Positions 1 through 6,873 of a DNA stretch of 15,273 nt are shown piece after piece (positions within the stretch are counted from its first letter, which is position 1; each line of letters starts with the position of its first letter). The translations under genes were made by a program, and so were the position numbers. The stretch is from NCBI GenBank assembly GCA_001803705.1, contig MHDY01000061.1:6371-21643 (forward strand). Reading direction: 5' to 3'. The notes under the pieces are model-generated. The model made no database searches, was not told where the DNA came from, and worked only from the letters and a program-made list of their open reading frames with translations. This DNA is from Nitrospirae bacterium GWC2_56_14. GTDB taxonomy: Bacteria > Nitrospirota > UBA9217.

Positions 1-1881
1 GCTGTCGATCGTGATAAGGAATACGTTCTTCTGCGCTTCGCCGGTCCCGTTGAACGCGGTCGTTCCGGAGATGCCGGGGTAGGCGCTTAGCGCTGCAATG
101 CCTTCCCGGACGGCTGCAGGCGTGTCTTTCTGTTCCTGGATCAACGAGAGGACCATCATTGCGGCATCAAAGGCCTGGGCTGAGAGGACATCCGGGTCTT
201 CCTGGTACGCGGAACGGTAGGCTTCCACAAATTCCTTTACCGCAGGGGCGGTGTCCTCCGGCATGAACCCGTCGGTAAAGACGGCACCTTCGGCATGGCG
301 GCCGGCGCGTTCGAGCAGGTCAGACGTATGCCAGTTATTGGACCCGATCAGTTTCATGCCCGTGATATTGTAGAACGCGAGCTGGGGGATCAGGAGGCCC
401 ACCCGGTCCGCGGTGCCGGGAAGGTAGAGGGAATCGAAGCTGGGGGCATACTCCTGGAAAAGTTTTTTCCGTTCGGCGTCGTCCTCCGGGATCTGTATCC
501 GGCGGGAGCGCAGGTCGATCTCCATGACGCGCCTGATATAGGGGCCGAAATCGTTGGTCTCCGCGGGGTAGGGGACCGTCGCGAGCACGTCGGCCTTGTT
601 CCCCAGGTTACGGGCAAAGAGGCGCGCCAGGTCCCTGCCGTAGGGATCGTCGGGATACATGATCACCATCTTTTTGAGCTTCTGGCCGATGGCATACTGT
701 GCCGCCGCCCGGGCCTGGCTCGTGTTCGTGAGCGCATTTCTGAAGATCCAGGGGCTCAGCTCTCCCAGTCCGGCGCCCGAGGCCGCAGGCGTGATGACCG
801 GGACCTGCAGCTGCTGGATGATCGGCGCAAGCGCCTCCACTTCGCGCGTCAGGAGCGGTCCGATGGCCGCGACGATGCCTTGGGGAGCGAGTTCGGAAAG
901 TGCGGCAGCCGCTTTATCGGGTGATCCTTCGGTGTCCCTGACAAGGATCTCCACGCGTTTATCGGCGTTCCTGAGATTGTAGCTGTGCACGGCAAGCTGG
1001 ATGCCCCTGAGCACGCGGTCACCATAGAAGGCGGCCGGTCCGGTCTGGGGGATGAGCGCGCCCAGGGAATAACGCGGTGCCGAGAGTTGCGCCGTAGCCT
1101 CGACTTCGAGCATCTCTGCACGGGTCTTTTCCGGGTGCGTCGGGAATTTTGCAAGGAAGTTTTTGGCAAGCTTGACGGCATCATGGTACTTTTTCTGCTC
1201 GATCATGAGGCTTGCAAGACGCAACAGGGCGAGGTCCGCGGGATAGGCAACTCCTTCCGACAAGGCCGCAAGATCGCCTTCCGTAAGGTTTTTGGCCACC
1301 ATTTCGCGCACCCGCTCCCGGTATCCGGTTTTCTGTTTCTCGATCGGCGCAGATTCGGCAAGGTAGGCGAATTCCTTCACCGCAGGCAGGTATGCTTCTT
1401 TTGCCGCATACGCTGCTGCCAGGACTTCGGCGGTCCTCACCAGCCTCGCCGGATCGGTGACCCGGGTCCGGTCCTGCAGGTTCGCTATGGCGAGGTCGTA
1501 TTCCTTGAGCTCGAAGTAGCACAGGCCGAGTTTGTATTTGGCGTCGGTAATGAACAACGAAGCGGGGTACTTTTCGAGAACATCCTTGTAGTTGCTGAGC
1601 GCCTGCAGGTAGTCCCGCTGCGCAAAGTGCACCTCGCCCATGAGAAAACGCGCCCGGTCCTGATGCCTGCTTTTGGGATACAGCAAAGCAAAGTCATTGG
1701 CTGTCTTGAGCGCAGGGCCGTATTGTTTTTTTGCATAGAAATCATCTGCCTGGTCCAAAAGCGCCCGGGCGTCCTTCTCCCACGCCGGTTCGGGCGGCAG
1801 TTTCGGTGCGCAGCTCGTGAGAACAATGGATCCAAGCAGCAGCCCGGCCATGAGCACTATGAGGGTACGGCGGAGCGACAT
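1..1881 (-). CDS. TPR and periplasmic-binding-fold lipoprotein, penicillin-binding protein activator (LpoA)-like, 3' end missing
   Basis: The reading frame is open for 627 codons from ATG 1881 to the left edge with no stop, so the C-terminus is outside the window. Residues 1-24 form a lipoprotein signal (RR, a hydrophobic stretch, then LTSC with Cys24). Residues about 35-240 are helical repeats of TPR type (for example FLMGEVHFAQRDYLQALSNY and KLGLCYFELKEYDLAIANL). From about residue 270 (YSLGALIPQTGPAAFYGDRV) the protein matches the type I periplasmic binding fold of Leu/Ile/Val receptors. TPR plus this fold is the architecture of LpoA-type activators of penicillin-binding proteins, which act from the outer membrane on peptidoglycan synthases; a solute receptor is the alternative. 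The start follows the stop of the upstream mini-gene by two bases (GGGAAGTAAGGATG), which suggests translational coupling. The fold is clear; the exact role is inferred. Confidence 0.85.
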   Translation of the reverse strand, partial: MSLRRTLIVLMAGLLLGSIVLTSCAPKLPPEPAWEKDARALLDQADDFYAKKQYGPALKTANDFALLYPKSRHQDRARFLMGEVHFAQRDYLQALSNYKDVLEKYPASLFITDAKYKLGLCYFELKEYDLAIANLQDRTRVTDPARLVRTAEVLAAAYAAKEAYLPAVKEFAYLAESAPIEKQKTGYRERVREMVAKNLTEGDLAALSEGVAYPADLALLRLASLMIEQKKYHDAVKLAKNFLAKFPTHPEKTRAEMLEVEATAQLSAPRYSLGALIPQTGPAAFYGDRVLRGIQLAVHSYNLRNADKRVEILVRDTEGSPDKAAAALSELAPQGIVAAIGPLLTREVEALAPIIQQLQVPVITPAASGAGLGELSPWIFRNALTNTSQARAAAQYAIGQKLKKMVIMYPDDPYGRDLARLFARNLGNKADVLATVPYPAETNDFGPYIRRVMEIDLRSRRIQIPEDDAERKKLFQEYAPSFDSLYLPGTADRVGLLIPQLAFYNITGMKLIGSNNWHTSDLLERAGRHAEGAVFTDGFMPEDTAPAVKEFVEAYRSAYQEDPDVLSAQAFDAAMMVLSLIQEQKDTPAAVREGIAALSAYPGISGTTAFNGTGEAQKNVFLITIDS

Positions 1882-1883
1882 CC

Positions 1884-1994
1884 TTACTTCCCTTTCTTTG
1901 CAGCGGCAGCGGCAATGGCGGTCTTGCGCTTCAGCTTCAGCGTTTCTTTCTGGCGTTTCCGTTTGCGGGCGATCTCGGTTTCTCTTTCACGCAT
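1884..1994 (-). CDS. 36-residue basic mini-protein upstream of the PBP-activator-like gene
   Basis: The frame is ATG 1994 to TAA 1884, beginning MRERETEIARKRKRQKETLK and ending in an alanine/lysine tail. It has a good ribosome binding site (AAGGAG at 2005-2010, 10 bases before ATG) and sits behind a near-consensus promoter. Its stop lies two bases before the ATG of the lipoprotein gene, so the two are almost certainly co-translated. About 40% of its residues are Lys or Arg and it has no cysteine or membrane segment. It loosely resembles the short Arg/Lys-rich proteins with an RExEIxRRRxR start seen in several phyla, whose function I do not know. It could be a nucleic-acid- or ribosome-binding protein, or simply a translated leader that couples expression of the lipoprotein. 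Confidence 0.65.
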   Translation of the reverse strand: MRERETEIARKRKRQKETLKLKRKTAIAAAAAKKGK

Positions 1995-2044
1995 GGTTGG
2001 CGTTCTCCTTTCGATTGGAATGGTCGGTACGGTTCAGACTGCAC

Positions 2045-2073
2045 ACTATAGCGAAGATGGGCCTGTTTGTCAA
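2045..2073 (-). promoter_or_regulatory. sigma70-type promoter for the mini-gene and lipoprotein
   Basis: On the minus strand, TTGACA (2068-2073) is followed by a 17-base spacer and TATAGT (2045-2050). This is a perfect -35 and a 5/6 -10 at ideal spacing. Transcription should begin near 2038, giving a leader of about 44 bases before ATG 1994. Confidence 0.8.
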
Positions 2074-2180
2074 TATGTTCGGGGAGTAAGGCTGAAAGAC
2101 CCTGGTCTCCCGGGCAGGACCATCGAACGATCAAACAGGATCGATTGCCGACTCTTTTTGATTTTCGTATGACTTTTTCC

Positions 2181-2209
2181 TTGATTTATTTTATCCGATG
2201 GATTAGATT
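2181..2209 (+). promoter_or_regulatory. candidate promoter for tRNA-Ala
   Basis: TTGATT (2181-2186), a 17-base spacer and TAGATT (2204-2209) lie in an AT-rich stretch about 27 bases before the tRNA. Each hexamer matches consensus at four of six positions, so this is only a plausible site. Confidence 0.35.
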
Positions 2210-2235
2210 ATACCCCTCATTGGCAAGTCCACGAT

Positions 2236-2311
2236 GGGCGAGTAGCTCAGCTGGGAGAGCACCGCGTTCGCAATGCGGGGGCCGAGGGTTCGATCCCCTT
2301 CTCGTCCACCA
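2236..2311 (+). tRNA. tRNA-Ala (anticodon CGC)
   Basis: A complete 76-base cloverleaf with an encoded CCA end. The acceptor stem GGGCGAG pairs with CTCGTCC and includes the G3:U70 wobble that identifies alanine tRNAs. The D arm is GCTC/GAGC, the anticodon stem CCGCG/TGCGG holds loop TTCGCAA, and the T arm GAGGG/CCCTT holds loop TTCGATC. Anticodon CGC reads GCG alanine codons. The variable loop is five bases. Confidence 0.97.
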
Positions 2312-2400
2312 TTTTTTACTGCTACCACTCTCTTTCCAAGCAAGCCCTTAATTTTCCAGACACGTTTTTATTTTGCGTATACAAAAGGTGCACAAGGTGG

Positions 2401-2429
2401 GCTCCGAGGGAAACTCGGGGCTTTTTTTT
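2401..2429 (+). terminator. intrinsic terminator after tRNA-Ala
   Basis: An 8-bp stem, GCTCCGAG (2401-2408) with CTCGGGGC (2414-2421), closes a GGAAA loop and is followed by eight T residues. It lies 90 bases beyond the tRNA and just before the higBA promoter. The 90 bases between show no gene; a six-T run directly follows the tRNA CCA end. Confidence 0.9.
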
Positions 2430-2432
2430 AGT

Positions 2433-2461
2433 TTGTAATATATCGGTATATGATATATATT
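2433..2461 (+). promoter_or_regulatory. higBA promoter with overlapping inverted repeat (candidate HigA operator)
   Basis: TTGTAA (2433-2438), a 17-base spacer and TATATT (2456-2461) form a likely promoter. A 7-bp inverted repeat, ATATATC (2438-2444) and GATATAT (2452-2458), with a 7-base spacer lies inside it. HigA-family antitoxins repress their own operons by binding such palindromes across the promoter, so this is the natural operator candidate. The predicted transcription start near 2468 is within a few bases of the higB ATG. Confidence 0.5.
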
Positions 2462-2469
2462 GATATCCG

Positions 2470-2760
2470 ATGATACGGAACATAACGAGCAAGACGGCGC
2501 AGGACATCTATGACGGGGTAAACAGCCGTCATGCCCGGAAGATCCCCACGGAGCTGCACCGGAAAGCGCAGCGGCTCTTTGATCAGATCAACGCTGCCGT
2601 GATGGTGGAGACCTTGAAGGCGCCGCCCGGAAACAGGCTGGAGCGGCTGAAAGGCGATTGGGAAGGGTTCTGGAGTATCCGGATAAATGACCAGTGGCGG
2701 ATCGTCTTCCGATGGGAAGACGGCGACGCCCTGGACGTGAACATTGTGGATTGCCATTAA
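2470..2760 (+). CDS. higB: HigB-family toxin (RelE/ParE superfamily mRNA interferase)
   Basis: A 96-residue protein of normal family length. HigB toxins are ribosome-dependent endoribonucleases that cleave mRNA. The family core is present at residues 54-82: NRLERLKGDWEGFWSIRIND followed by QWRIVFRW, then an acidic stretch and IVDCH at the end. The start MIRNI aligns with the typical HigB beginning (MIRSF and similar). No Shine-Dalgarno sequence precedes the ATG, and the best promoter would place the transcript start almost at the ATG, so the message may be leaderless. The toxin gene precedes its antitoxin, the typical higBA order, with a 12-base gap. The neighbourhood is AT-rich and bounded by two terminators, as expected of a self-contained module. 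Confidence 0.92.
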   Translation: MIRNITSKTAQDIYDGVNSRHARKIPTELHRKAQRLFDQINAAVMVETLKAPPGNRLERLKGDWEGFWSIRINDQWRIVFRWEDGDALDVNIVDCH

Positions 2761-2772
2761 GGAGGTAAGTAT

Positions 2773-3063
2773 ATGTTACCGAAGAAGAGACCGCCGACGC
2801 ATCCGGGCGAGATGCTGCTCAAAGAGTTTCTGGAGCCGATGGGCATGACGCAGGTTGAGCTTGCAAAGCACATAGGCTGGACCTGGGCACGGCTGAATGA
2901 AATCGTCAACGGACGGCGCGGAGTAAGTGCGTCATCAGCCCTTGCGCTCGGTGAGGCGTTCGGGACCGGCCCTGAGTTCTGGTTGAACCTACAGAGGGAT
3001 TGGGATCTGTGGCACGCTTGGCGCAAGCATGAGCCTGTGCGGGCGCTCAAGAAGGCGAGTTGA
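2773..3063 (+). CDS. higA: HigA-family antitoxin, XRE-type helix-turn-helix protein
   Basis: A 96-residue protein that neutralises HigB and represses the operon by DNA binding. The N-terminus PPTHPGEMLLKEFLEPMGMT is the hallmark of the HigA/VapI group. A helix-turn-helix spans about residues 24-60 (MTQVELAKHIGW through VSASSALALGEAFG), and FWLNLQRDWDLW near 69-80 is also typical. Translation starts behind a strong ribosome binding site (AAGGAGG, 2760-2766), in contrast to the weak start of higB; this would favour excess antitoxin. A 7-bp hairpin without a T-tract (GGTTTGT 3073-3079 with ACAAACC 3086-3092) follows the stop. Confidence 0.93.
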   Translation: MLPKKRPPTHPGEMLLKEFLEPMGMTQVELAKHIGWTWARLNEIVNGRRGVSASSALALGEAFGTGPEFWLNLQRDWDLWHAWRKHEPVRALKKAS

Positions 3064-3135
3064 CCTTATAGCGGTTTGTGCAAGTACAAACCTCAAAACC
3101 GGCGGTAGGTATCGGAGAATTGTAAGCAACACGAG

Positions 3136-3168
3136 AAGAGCCTTGCCTTAAGTGCAAGGCTCTTTTTT
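3136..3168 (+). terminator. intrinsic terminator of higBA
   Basis: A 10-bp stem, AGAGCCTTGC (3137-3146) with GCAAGGCTCT (3154-3163), has a 7-base loop and is followed by TTTTT. It may also stop the opposing purMN transcript, but its minus-strand tail (TCTTCTCG) is a poor U-tract. Confidence 0.9.
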
Positions 3169-3218
3169 AGTGGGTATCACGCTATGTTTTTTGCTTCATG
3201 CCGCAACGAGAGCAGTGT

Positions 3219-3350
3219 CTACGGCAGCGGCAATCTTTTCGGGTGCGGGAGGTGACGTCCGGGGTGTCCGGGACGAGGCGGCAGACACGCGGAGGAAACA
3301 AGCAAAATTGCCATTGCTACCAGTACCAGTGCTTTCCATCTCTGTTTCAT
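3219..3350 (-). CDS. 43-residue putative small lipoprotein, proline/histidine-rich
   Basis: The frame is ATG 3350 to TAG 3219. Residues 1-22 look like a lipoprotein signal: MKQRWK, a hydrophobic segment (ALVLVAMAILLV), then SSAC with Cys22. The mature remainder is only 21 residues, rich in Pro, His and Arg (LPPRPGHPGRHLPHPKRLPL). AGGGGG lies eight bases before the ATG as a plausible ribosome binding site. The gene is 39 bases downstream of purN on the same strand and may be the last gene of that unit. The lipobox lacks the usual Leu at -3, so lipidation is less certain than export. Function unknown; very small Cys-anchored proteins are often missed in annotation. The remaining bases 3169-3218 show nothing recognisable. 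Confidence 0.55.
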   Translation of the reverse strand: MKQRWKALVLVAMAILLVSSACLPPRPGHPGRHLPHPKRLPLP

Positions 3351-3389
3351 ATAAACCCCCTTTCAGCTTTCATCGAGAAGCAGTTCCTC

Positions 3390-4040
3390 TTATGGATTTA
3401 TCAGAAAAGCGTTGGATTCGGTGAGTCCGCCGATGACCGAGACCCGATTGCTTTCGACCTTGAGCCTGCCCTCGGCGAACAATTGAATTGCGCGGGAATA
3501 AATCTTATGCTCCTGCTGAAGGATGCGCGTTGACAGGCTTTCCTCGGTATCATTGTCCAGGATGGGTACCACGGCCTGGATGATGATGGGGCCGGTGTCC
3601 ATGCCTTCGTCAACGAAGTGTACGGTGCAGCCGGAGAATTTCACGCCGTGCTCCAGGGCTTTTTTCTGAACATGGAGGCCGGGGAAGGCCGGCAGCAGGG
3701 AAGGGTGGATGTTCAGGATGCGGTGCGGGAAGGCAGCGATCAGCACGGGAGTGATGATGCGCATGAAGCCCGCGAGACAGACAAGTTCCACGCCACGCTT
3801 CTGAAGCTCCTGCACGAGCAGGGCGTCATATGCATCGCGTTTGCCCTTATAGCCTTTGGCGCTTATGTGGACCGCCGGGATGTTATGGTTTTTTGCTCGT
3901 TCGAGAGAATAGGCGTCGGCCTGATCGCTGATAACGACCGCGATCTCCGCAGCGAGCAGACCCAGCTCTATATTGTCGATGACGGCCTGGAGGTTCGAGC
4001 CCCGTCCCGAGACGAGGACCCCGATGCGGACCTTTTTCAT
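3390..4040 (-). CDS. purN: phosphoribosylglycinamide formyltransferase (GAR transformylase)
   Basis: PurN transfers a formyl group from 10-formyltetrahydrofolate to GAR, the third step of de novo purine synthesis, in the cytoplasm. The 216-residue length fits the family. The phosphate-binding start VSGRGSNLQAV is at residues 10-20. The catalytic triad is present: Asn110 and His112 in ILNIHPSLLPAFPG, and Asp148 in EGMDTGPI. ATG 4040 follows AAGGAA. The gene is downstream of purM on the same strand, separated by 87 bases that contain a long hairpin. The C-terminus (NAFLINP) is ordinary. Confidence 0.97.
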   Translation of the reverse strand: MKKVRIGVLVSGRGSNLQAVIDNIELGLLAAEIAVVISDQADAYSLERAKNHNIPAVHISAKGYKGKRDAYDALLVQELQKRGVELVCLAGFMRIITPVLIAAFPHRILNIHPSLLPAFPGLHVQKKALEHGVKFSGCTVHFVDEGMDTGPIIIQAVVPILDNDTEESLSTRILQQEHKIYSRAIQLFAEGRLKVESNRVSVIGGLTESNAFLINP

Positions 4041-4063
4041 AGGAATTCCTTACAACAGGGTTC

Positions 4064-4124
4064 GGGGTCCAGGGGCCAGGGTTCAGGTAAAAAAGACTGG
4101 ACCCCGGCTACTGGACCCTGGCTA
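4064..4124 (-). repeat. word-built intergenic hairpin A (purN/purM gap)
   Basis: The arms 4064-4086 and 4097-4119 are inverted copies: 18 of 23 positions pair Watson-Crick and three more as G-U, around the 10-base loop GTAAAAAAGA. The right side is two tandem copies of a 14-base word with one difference (CTGGACCCCGGCTA at 4097-4110 and CTGGACCCTGGCTA at 4111-4124). No T-tract follows on the minus strand, so it does not look like a standard terminator. Confidence 0.8.
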
Positions 4125-4127
4125 CTA

Positions 4128-5153
4128 TCATTCTTTGTACTTCACGACTTGCTTCCCTTTTGCGATCTCGCCGATCAGGTAGGCCCGCTCTCCCAGCTTT
4201 TGAGCGCGCTTCATGATAGCTTCGGCCTGCTTTGCCGGCACTGCCATGATCATGCCGATGCCCATGTTGAAGTCCCGGTACATCTCATGATCGTCCACGC
4301 CCGCTTTTTCCTGGATCAGCGAAAAGATAGGATGGATGTCCCAGGTCCCCTTGACGATCATGGCCTGGGCGCCTTTCGGGAGCATGCGCGGCGTGTTCTC
4401 GGTGATGCCGCCGCCGGTTATGTGCGCCATGCCGCGCAGATCGAACTCTTGCATCAGCGCCAGTATGGTTTTTGCGTAGATCCGCGTCGGAGCGAGCAGG
4501 ACCTCTCCCAGCGGCCGGTCGAGCCCGGGAACGATCTTTCTGAGCGAGTAGCCGGCTTCCTCGAGCAGGACCTTGCGCGCCAGCGAGTAGCCGTTGCTGT
4601 GCAGCCCTGATGATGCAAGTCCGATGAGCTGGTCTCCGGATCTGATCCGGGAGCCGTCGATGATCTTCTTTTTTTCCACTACGCCGACCGCGAAGCCCGC
4701 CAGGTCATATTCATCGTTTCCGTAGAATGACGGCATTTCAGCGGTCTCGCCGCCGATCAGGGCGCAGCCGGACTGCCTGCAGCCTTCGGCAATGCCTTTG
4801 ATGATGTTGGCGTGTTCCTTCGGCTTAAGCTTGCCCGTGGCGAAGTAGTCGAGGAAAAAGAGCGGCTCAGCACCCTGGACAATGATGTCGTTCACGCACA
4901 TGGCCACGAGGTCGATGCCTACGGTGTCGTGTTTTTTGGTGAGAAAGGCGATCTTGAGCTTGGTGCCCACGCCGTCCGTGCCGGATACGAGGACCGGATC
5001 CTTGTATTTCTTGAGGGCAAAGAGCCCGCCGAAACCGCCGATGTCGGTGAGCACTTCCGAACGGAACGTTGACTTGACGTAGGGTTTGATCTTCGAAACA
5101 AACAGGTCTCCGGCATCGATGTCAACGCCTGCATCCTTATAGGTAATGGCCAT
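4128..5153 (-). CDS. purM: phosphoribosylformylglycinamidine cyclo-ligase (AIR synthetase)
   Basis: PurM closes the imidazole ring of FGAM to give AIR using ATP, the fifth step of purine synthesis. With the start at ATG 5153 the protein has 341 residues, close to the usual 345. This start begins MAITYKDAGVDI as in other PurM proteins and has AAGGGA upstream; the open frame continues to 5210 but crosses the promoter. Motifs include GGFGGLFAL (39-47), the nucleotide-binding SGTDGVGTK (57-65), GGETAEMPSFY (134-144), SSGLHSNGYSLAR, and TGGGITEN near residue 250. It leads a purM-purN pair; the other purine genes are not in this window. Confidence 0.97.
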   Translation of the reverse strand: MAITYKDAGVDIDAGDLFVSKIKPYVKSTFRSEVLTDIGGFGGLFALKKYKDPVLVSGTDGVGTKLKIAFLTKKHDTVGIDLVAMCVNDIIVQGAEPLFFLDYFATGKLKPKEHANIIKGIAEGCRQSGCALIGGETAEMPSFYGNDEYDLAGFAVGVVEKKKIIDGSRIRSGDQLIGLASSGLHSNGYSLARKVLLEEAGYSLRKIVPGLDRPLGEVLLAPTRIYAKTILALMQEFDLRGMAHITGGGITENTPRMLPKGAQAMIVKGTWDIHPIFSLIQEKAGVDDHEMYRDFNMGIGMIMAVPAKQAEAIMKRAQKLGERAYLIGEIAKGKQVVKYKE

Positions 5154-5181
5154 GGAGGTTCCCTTCTGAAAAATTTCGTCG

Positions 5182-5210
5182 ATAGTACCTGTAACCGGCT
5201 CCGCTGTCAA
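5182..5210 (-). promoter_or_regulatory. sigma70-type promoter of purMN
   Basis: On the minus strand, TTGACA (5205-5210), a 17-base spacer and TACTAT (5182-5187) lie just upstream of purM; transcription should begin near 5175. No PurR-like palindrome or purine riboswitch was recognised in the leader. Confidence 0.7.
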
Positions 5211-5252
5211 CAGGTTTCAACCGCAGCAGCGGGGAGTGAAATACCGCATCCG

Positions 5253-5729
5253 TTATCGGACTTTTTGCTCGATGTCCCGTACGGTGGGATTGTTCATGAG
5301 CTTGAGGAACTGAGGATTCGCCATGAGCGCGGCAGTGTCGCCGGAAGTCACGGCTTTCATGACCTCGGGATCTTCGAGGATCTTCATAAATTCCGGGTCG
5401 TTCTGGAGCGCTTCGATCTTGCTCATGATTTCCTTGTCGTTCATCATCCTGTCCTGCAGTGCCCTTACGTCTCCGGCATTGTTGTTAGAAAGCGCGGAAT
5501 TGGCAGCAGCCGGCGCCGCGACCGGCCTGATGACGCGGACCTTCGACTCCTCGATCAGCACGGTGCCCAGGCTGGCTGAGCGGATGGTGTATTTCCCGTT
5601 GATCAACGATACGACTTCTCCGGTAACGATACTGCCGTCCTTGAGCTCTATGGCCCGGACTTCTCCTGCGCGGCTTTCCTGTGCCAGGAACAGGAAAGAA
5701 AAAAGCATGAAGAAAAGTATGGTTCTCAT
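5253..5729 (-). CDS. exported 158-residue protein with beta-rich N-terminal and STI1-like C-terminal part
   Basis: I do not recognise a named gene. Residues 1-21 form a signal peptide (MRTILFFMLFSFLFLAQESR, then A before GEV). Residues 24-68 (VRAIELKDGSIVTGEVVSLI onward) look like a small beta-barrel of the kind found in short periplasmic proteins of environmental bacteria. An Ala/Asn-rich linker spans 69-86. Residues 92-157 have DP/NP-spaced helices (NDPEFMKILEDPEVM, ANPQFLKLMNNPTVRDI), which resemble the STI1/Hop chaperone-binding repeat. ATG 5729 has a strong ribosome binding site (AGGAGG). It follows the radical SAM gene by 43 bases and precedes the purM promoter. The domain resemblance is by eye only. 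Confidence 0.8.
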   Translation of the reverse strand: MRTILFFMLFSFLFLAQESRAGEVRAIELKDGSIVTGEVVSLINGKYTIRSASLGTVLIEESKVRVIRPVAAPAAANSALSNNNAGDVRALQDRMMNDKEIMSKIEALQNDPEFMKILEDPEVMKAVTSGDTAALMANPQFLKLMNNPTVRDIEQKVR

Positions 5730-5746
5730 TGCTTACCTCCTTGGTA

Positions 5747-5755
5747 ACTATAGCA
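5747..5755 (-). promoter_or_regulatory. candidate extended -10 promoter of the 158-residue protein gene
   Basis: The minus strand reads TGCTATAGT, a TGn extended -10 with a 5/6 hexamer, 18 bases before ATG 5729. No good -35 lies at the right distance, so the gene may instead be read through from the radical SAM gene. Confidence 0.35.
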
Positions 5756-5772
5756 TATATGATCACTCATTC

Positions 5773-6771
5773 CTACTGATACGTGATCGAACCTTTTGCA
5801 ACCGCAGGGGCGGCGGAGACGCGCAGTTCGCTGAGGCAGAATTCTTTTTTTAGCGCAATGATGTTTGCGCGTTTCTGGCCTATGGCGGCGGCAACATCGG
5901 AAGGATGGCTGAGCAAATGTGCAGGGCCTGCCCCAGGCGCATGCTGTTGCAAGGCAGCACGCATCCGGTCCAGGAGAATCGACGAGTCGACAAGCTGCCT
6001 GAAGGCCGGATGATAGGGACCCGCCAGGATGGTGCCGGGTCTTTGAAGTTCCTCGGTCGGCTGGAGTCCCATGCGGATCACCGCGATATTGGCGAGCTCG
6101 AATTGCAGAAAGGCGTTTTTGCACCACTGCACTGCTTCGTCCAGAGACAACGGAGTAAATTGTCCCGTGCGATACAACGTTTCGAGCGGGGTATCTTTGA
6201 TAACGAGCGCCGGGTAGAGCCGGACAACGTCCGGCCTCATTCCGATCACAGCGCTCACGGTCGTCATGAAGGTTTCGGCAACATCTCCCGGCAGGCCGGG
6301 CATCAGCTGTAGTCCGATGGTGAAGCCCTGTTCCCGAAGCAGCGTGACCGCATGGATCGTGTCGGCTGCGGTATGACCCCGCCCGGAACGCATGAGCACG
6401 GAATCATCCATGGACTGGACGCCCAGTTCGATGGTCTCGACCTGATGGCCCCTGAGGAAGGCAAGGATCTCCCTGGTGATGCAGTCCGGCCTGGTGGAGA
6501 GGCGGATCCCGGTAATCCTGCCAGAGGCGATGAACGGTTGGCATGCTTCGAGGTAGCTTTCCTGCACCTCGATCGCCAGGGCGGTAAAACTGCCGCCATA
6601 GAACGCCACCTGGGCCGGCTTCTGCTGTGAACTCTTGTCCAGATATGCCGTGATGGTGTGTGAGATGGTTGACGGATCAACGGACGTTCTCTGGCCGGTG
6701 ATATTCTTTTGATTGCAGAACACACACTGGTGAGGGCATCCGGAATGGGGAATGAAGAAGGGGATGATCAT
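5773..6771 (-). CDS. radical SAM protein, Elp3-like without acetyltransferase domain
   Basis: A 332-residue protein of the radical SAM superfamily, which cleave S-adenosylmethionine with a [4Fe-4S] cluster. Cluster cysteines are Cys12, Cys16 and Cys19 in SGCPHQCVFCNQ, followed by YGGSFTAL near 58, STRPDCI near 92 and ELGVQSMDD near 114. The pattern is closest to Elp3/YhcC-type proteins, and the gene lies next to rnc, a neighbourhood I recall from other bacteria. The GNAT domain of true Elp3 is absent. I chose ATG 6771 because the protein then begins MIIPFFIPHSG; a longer frame to TTG 6816 would only translate the intergenic repeat. Neither start has a recognisable ribosome binding site. Substrate unknown. 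Confidence 0.88.
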   Translation of the reverse strand: MIIPFFIPHSGCPHQCVFCNQKNITGQRTSVDPSTISHTITAYLDKSSQQKPAQVAFYGGSFTALAIEVQESYLEACQPFIASGRITGIRLSTRPDCITREILAFLRGHQVETIELGVQSMDDSVLMRSGRGHTAADTIHAVTLLREQGFTIGLQLMPGLPGDVAETFMTTVSAVIGMRPDVVRLYPALVIKDTPLETLYRTGQFTPLSLDEAVQWCKNAFLQFELANIAVIRMGLQPTEELQRPGTILAGPYHPAFRQLVDSSILLDRMRAALQQHAPGAGPAHLLSHPSDVAAAIGQKRANIIALKKEFCLSELRVSAAPAVAKGSITYQ

Positions 6772-6776
6772 ATTCG

Positions 6777-6873
6777 ATTCAGGAGCCAGGAGACAGAATT
6801 CAGAATCCAGGAGCAAAGAGAAAAAAGATGAAAATCCCTATTTCTCCTGACTCCTGACTCCTGGCTCCTGGCT
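6777..6873 (-). repeat. word-built intergenic hairpin B, overlapping the rnc 3' end
   Basis: CAGGAGCCAGGAG (6780-6792) is perfectly inverted at 6858-6870. The similarity continues inward as a series of CAGGAG/CAGAAT words on the left and CTCCTGA words on the right (6844-6857). Between the arms is an A-rich stretch (6814-6834) and then the rnc stop codon. The element supplies the last codons of rnc and the whole leader of the radical SAM gene. Confidence 0.85.

Noticed and set aside
1..1881. Possible broken gene at the left edge, since several short frames appear there
   Set aside because: The true frame is open without interruption from 1881 to position 1; it only lacks a stop because it leaves the window.
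985..2172. Long plus-strand open frame of 395 codons
   Set aside because: It is antisense to the lipoprotein gene and to its promoter, has low-complexity composition and no family motif; it is a shadow of a GC-rich gene.
2236..3170. Integrated island at the tRNA-Ala gene carrying higBA
   Set aside because: No second copy of the tRNA 3' end, no integrase and no flanking direct repeat were seen; the module may be mobile but the sequence does not show how.
4064..4124. Hairpin A as an intrinsic terminator between purM and purN
   Set aside because: No T-tract follows on the minus strand, and termination here would separate two steps of one pathway.
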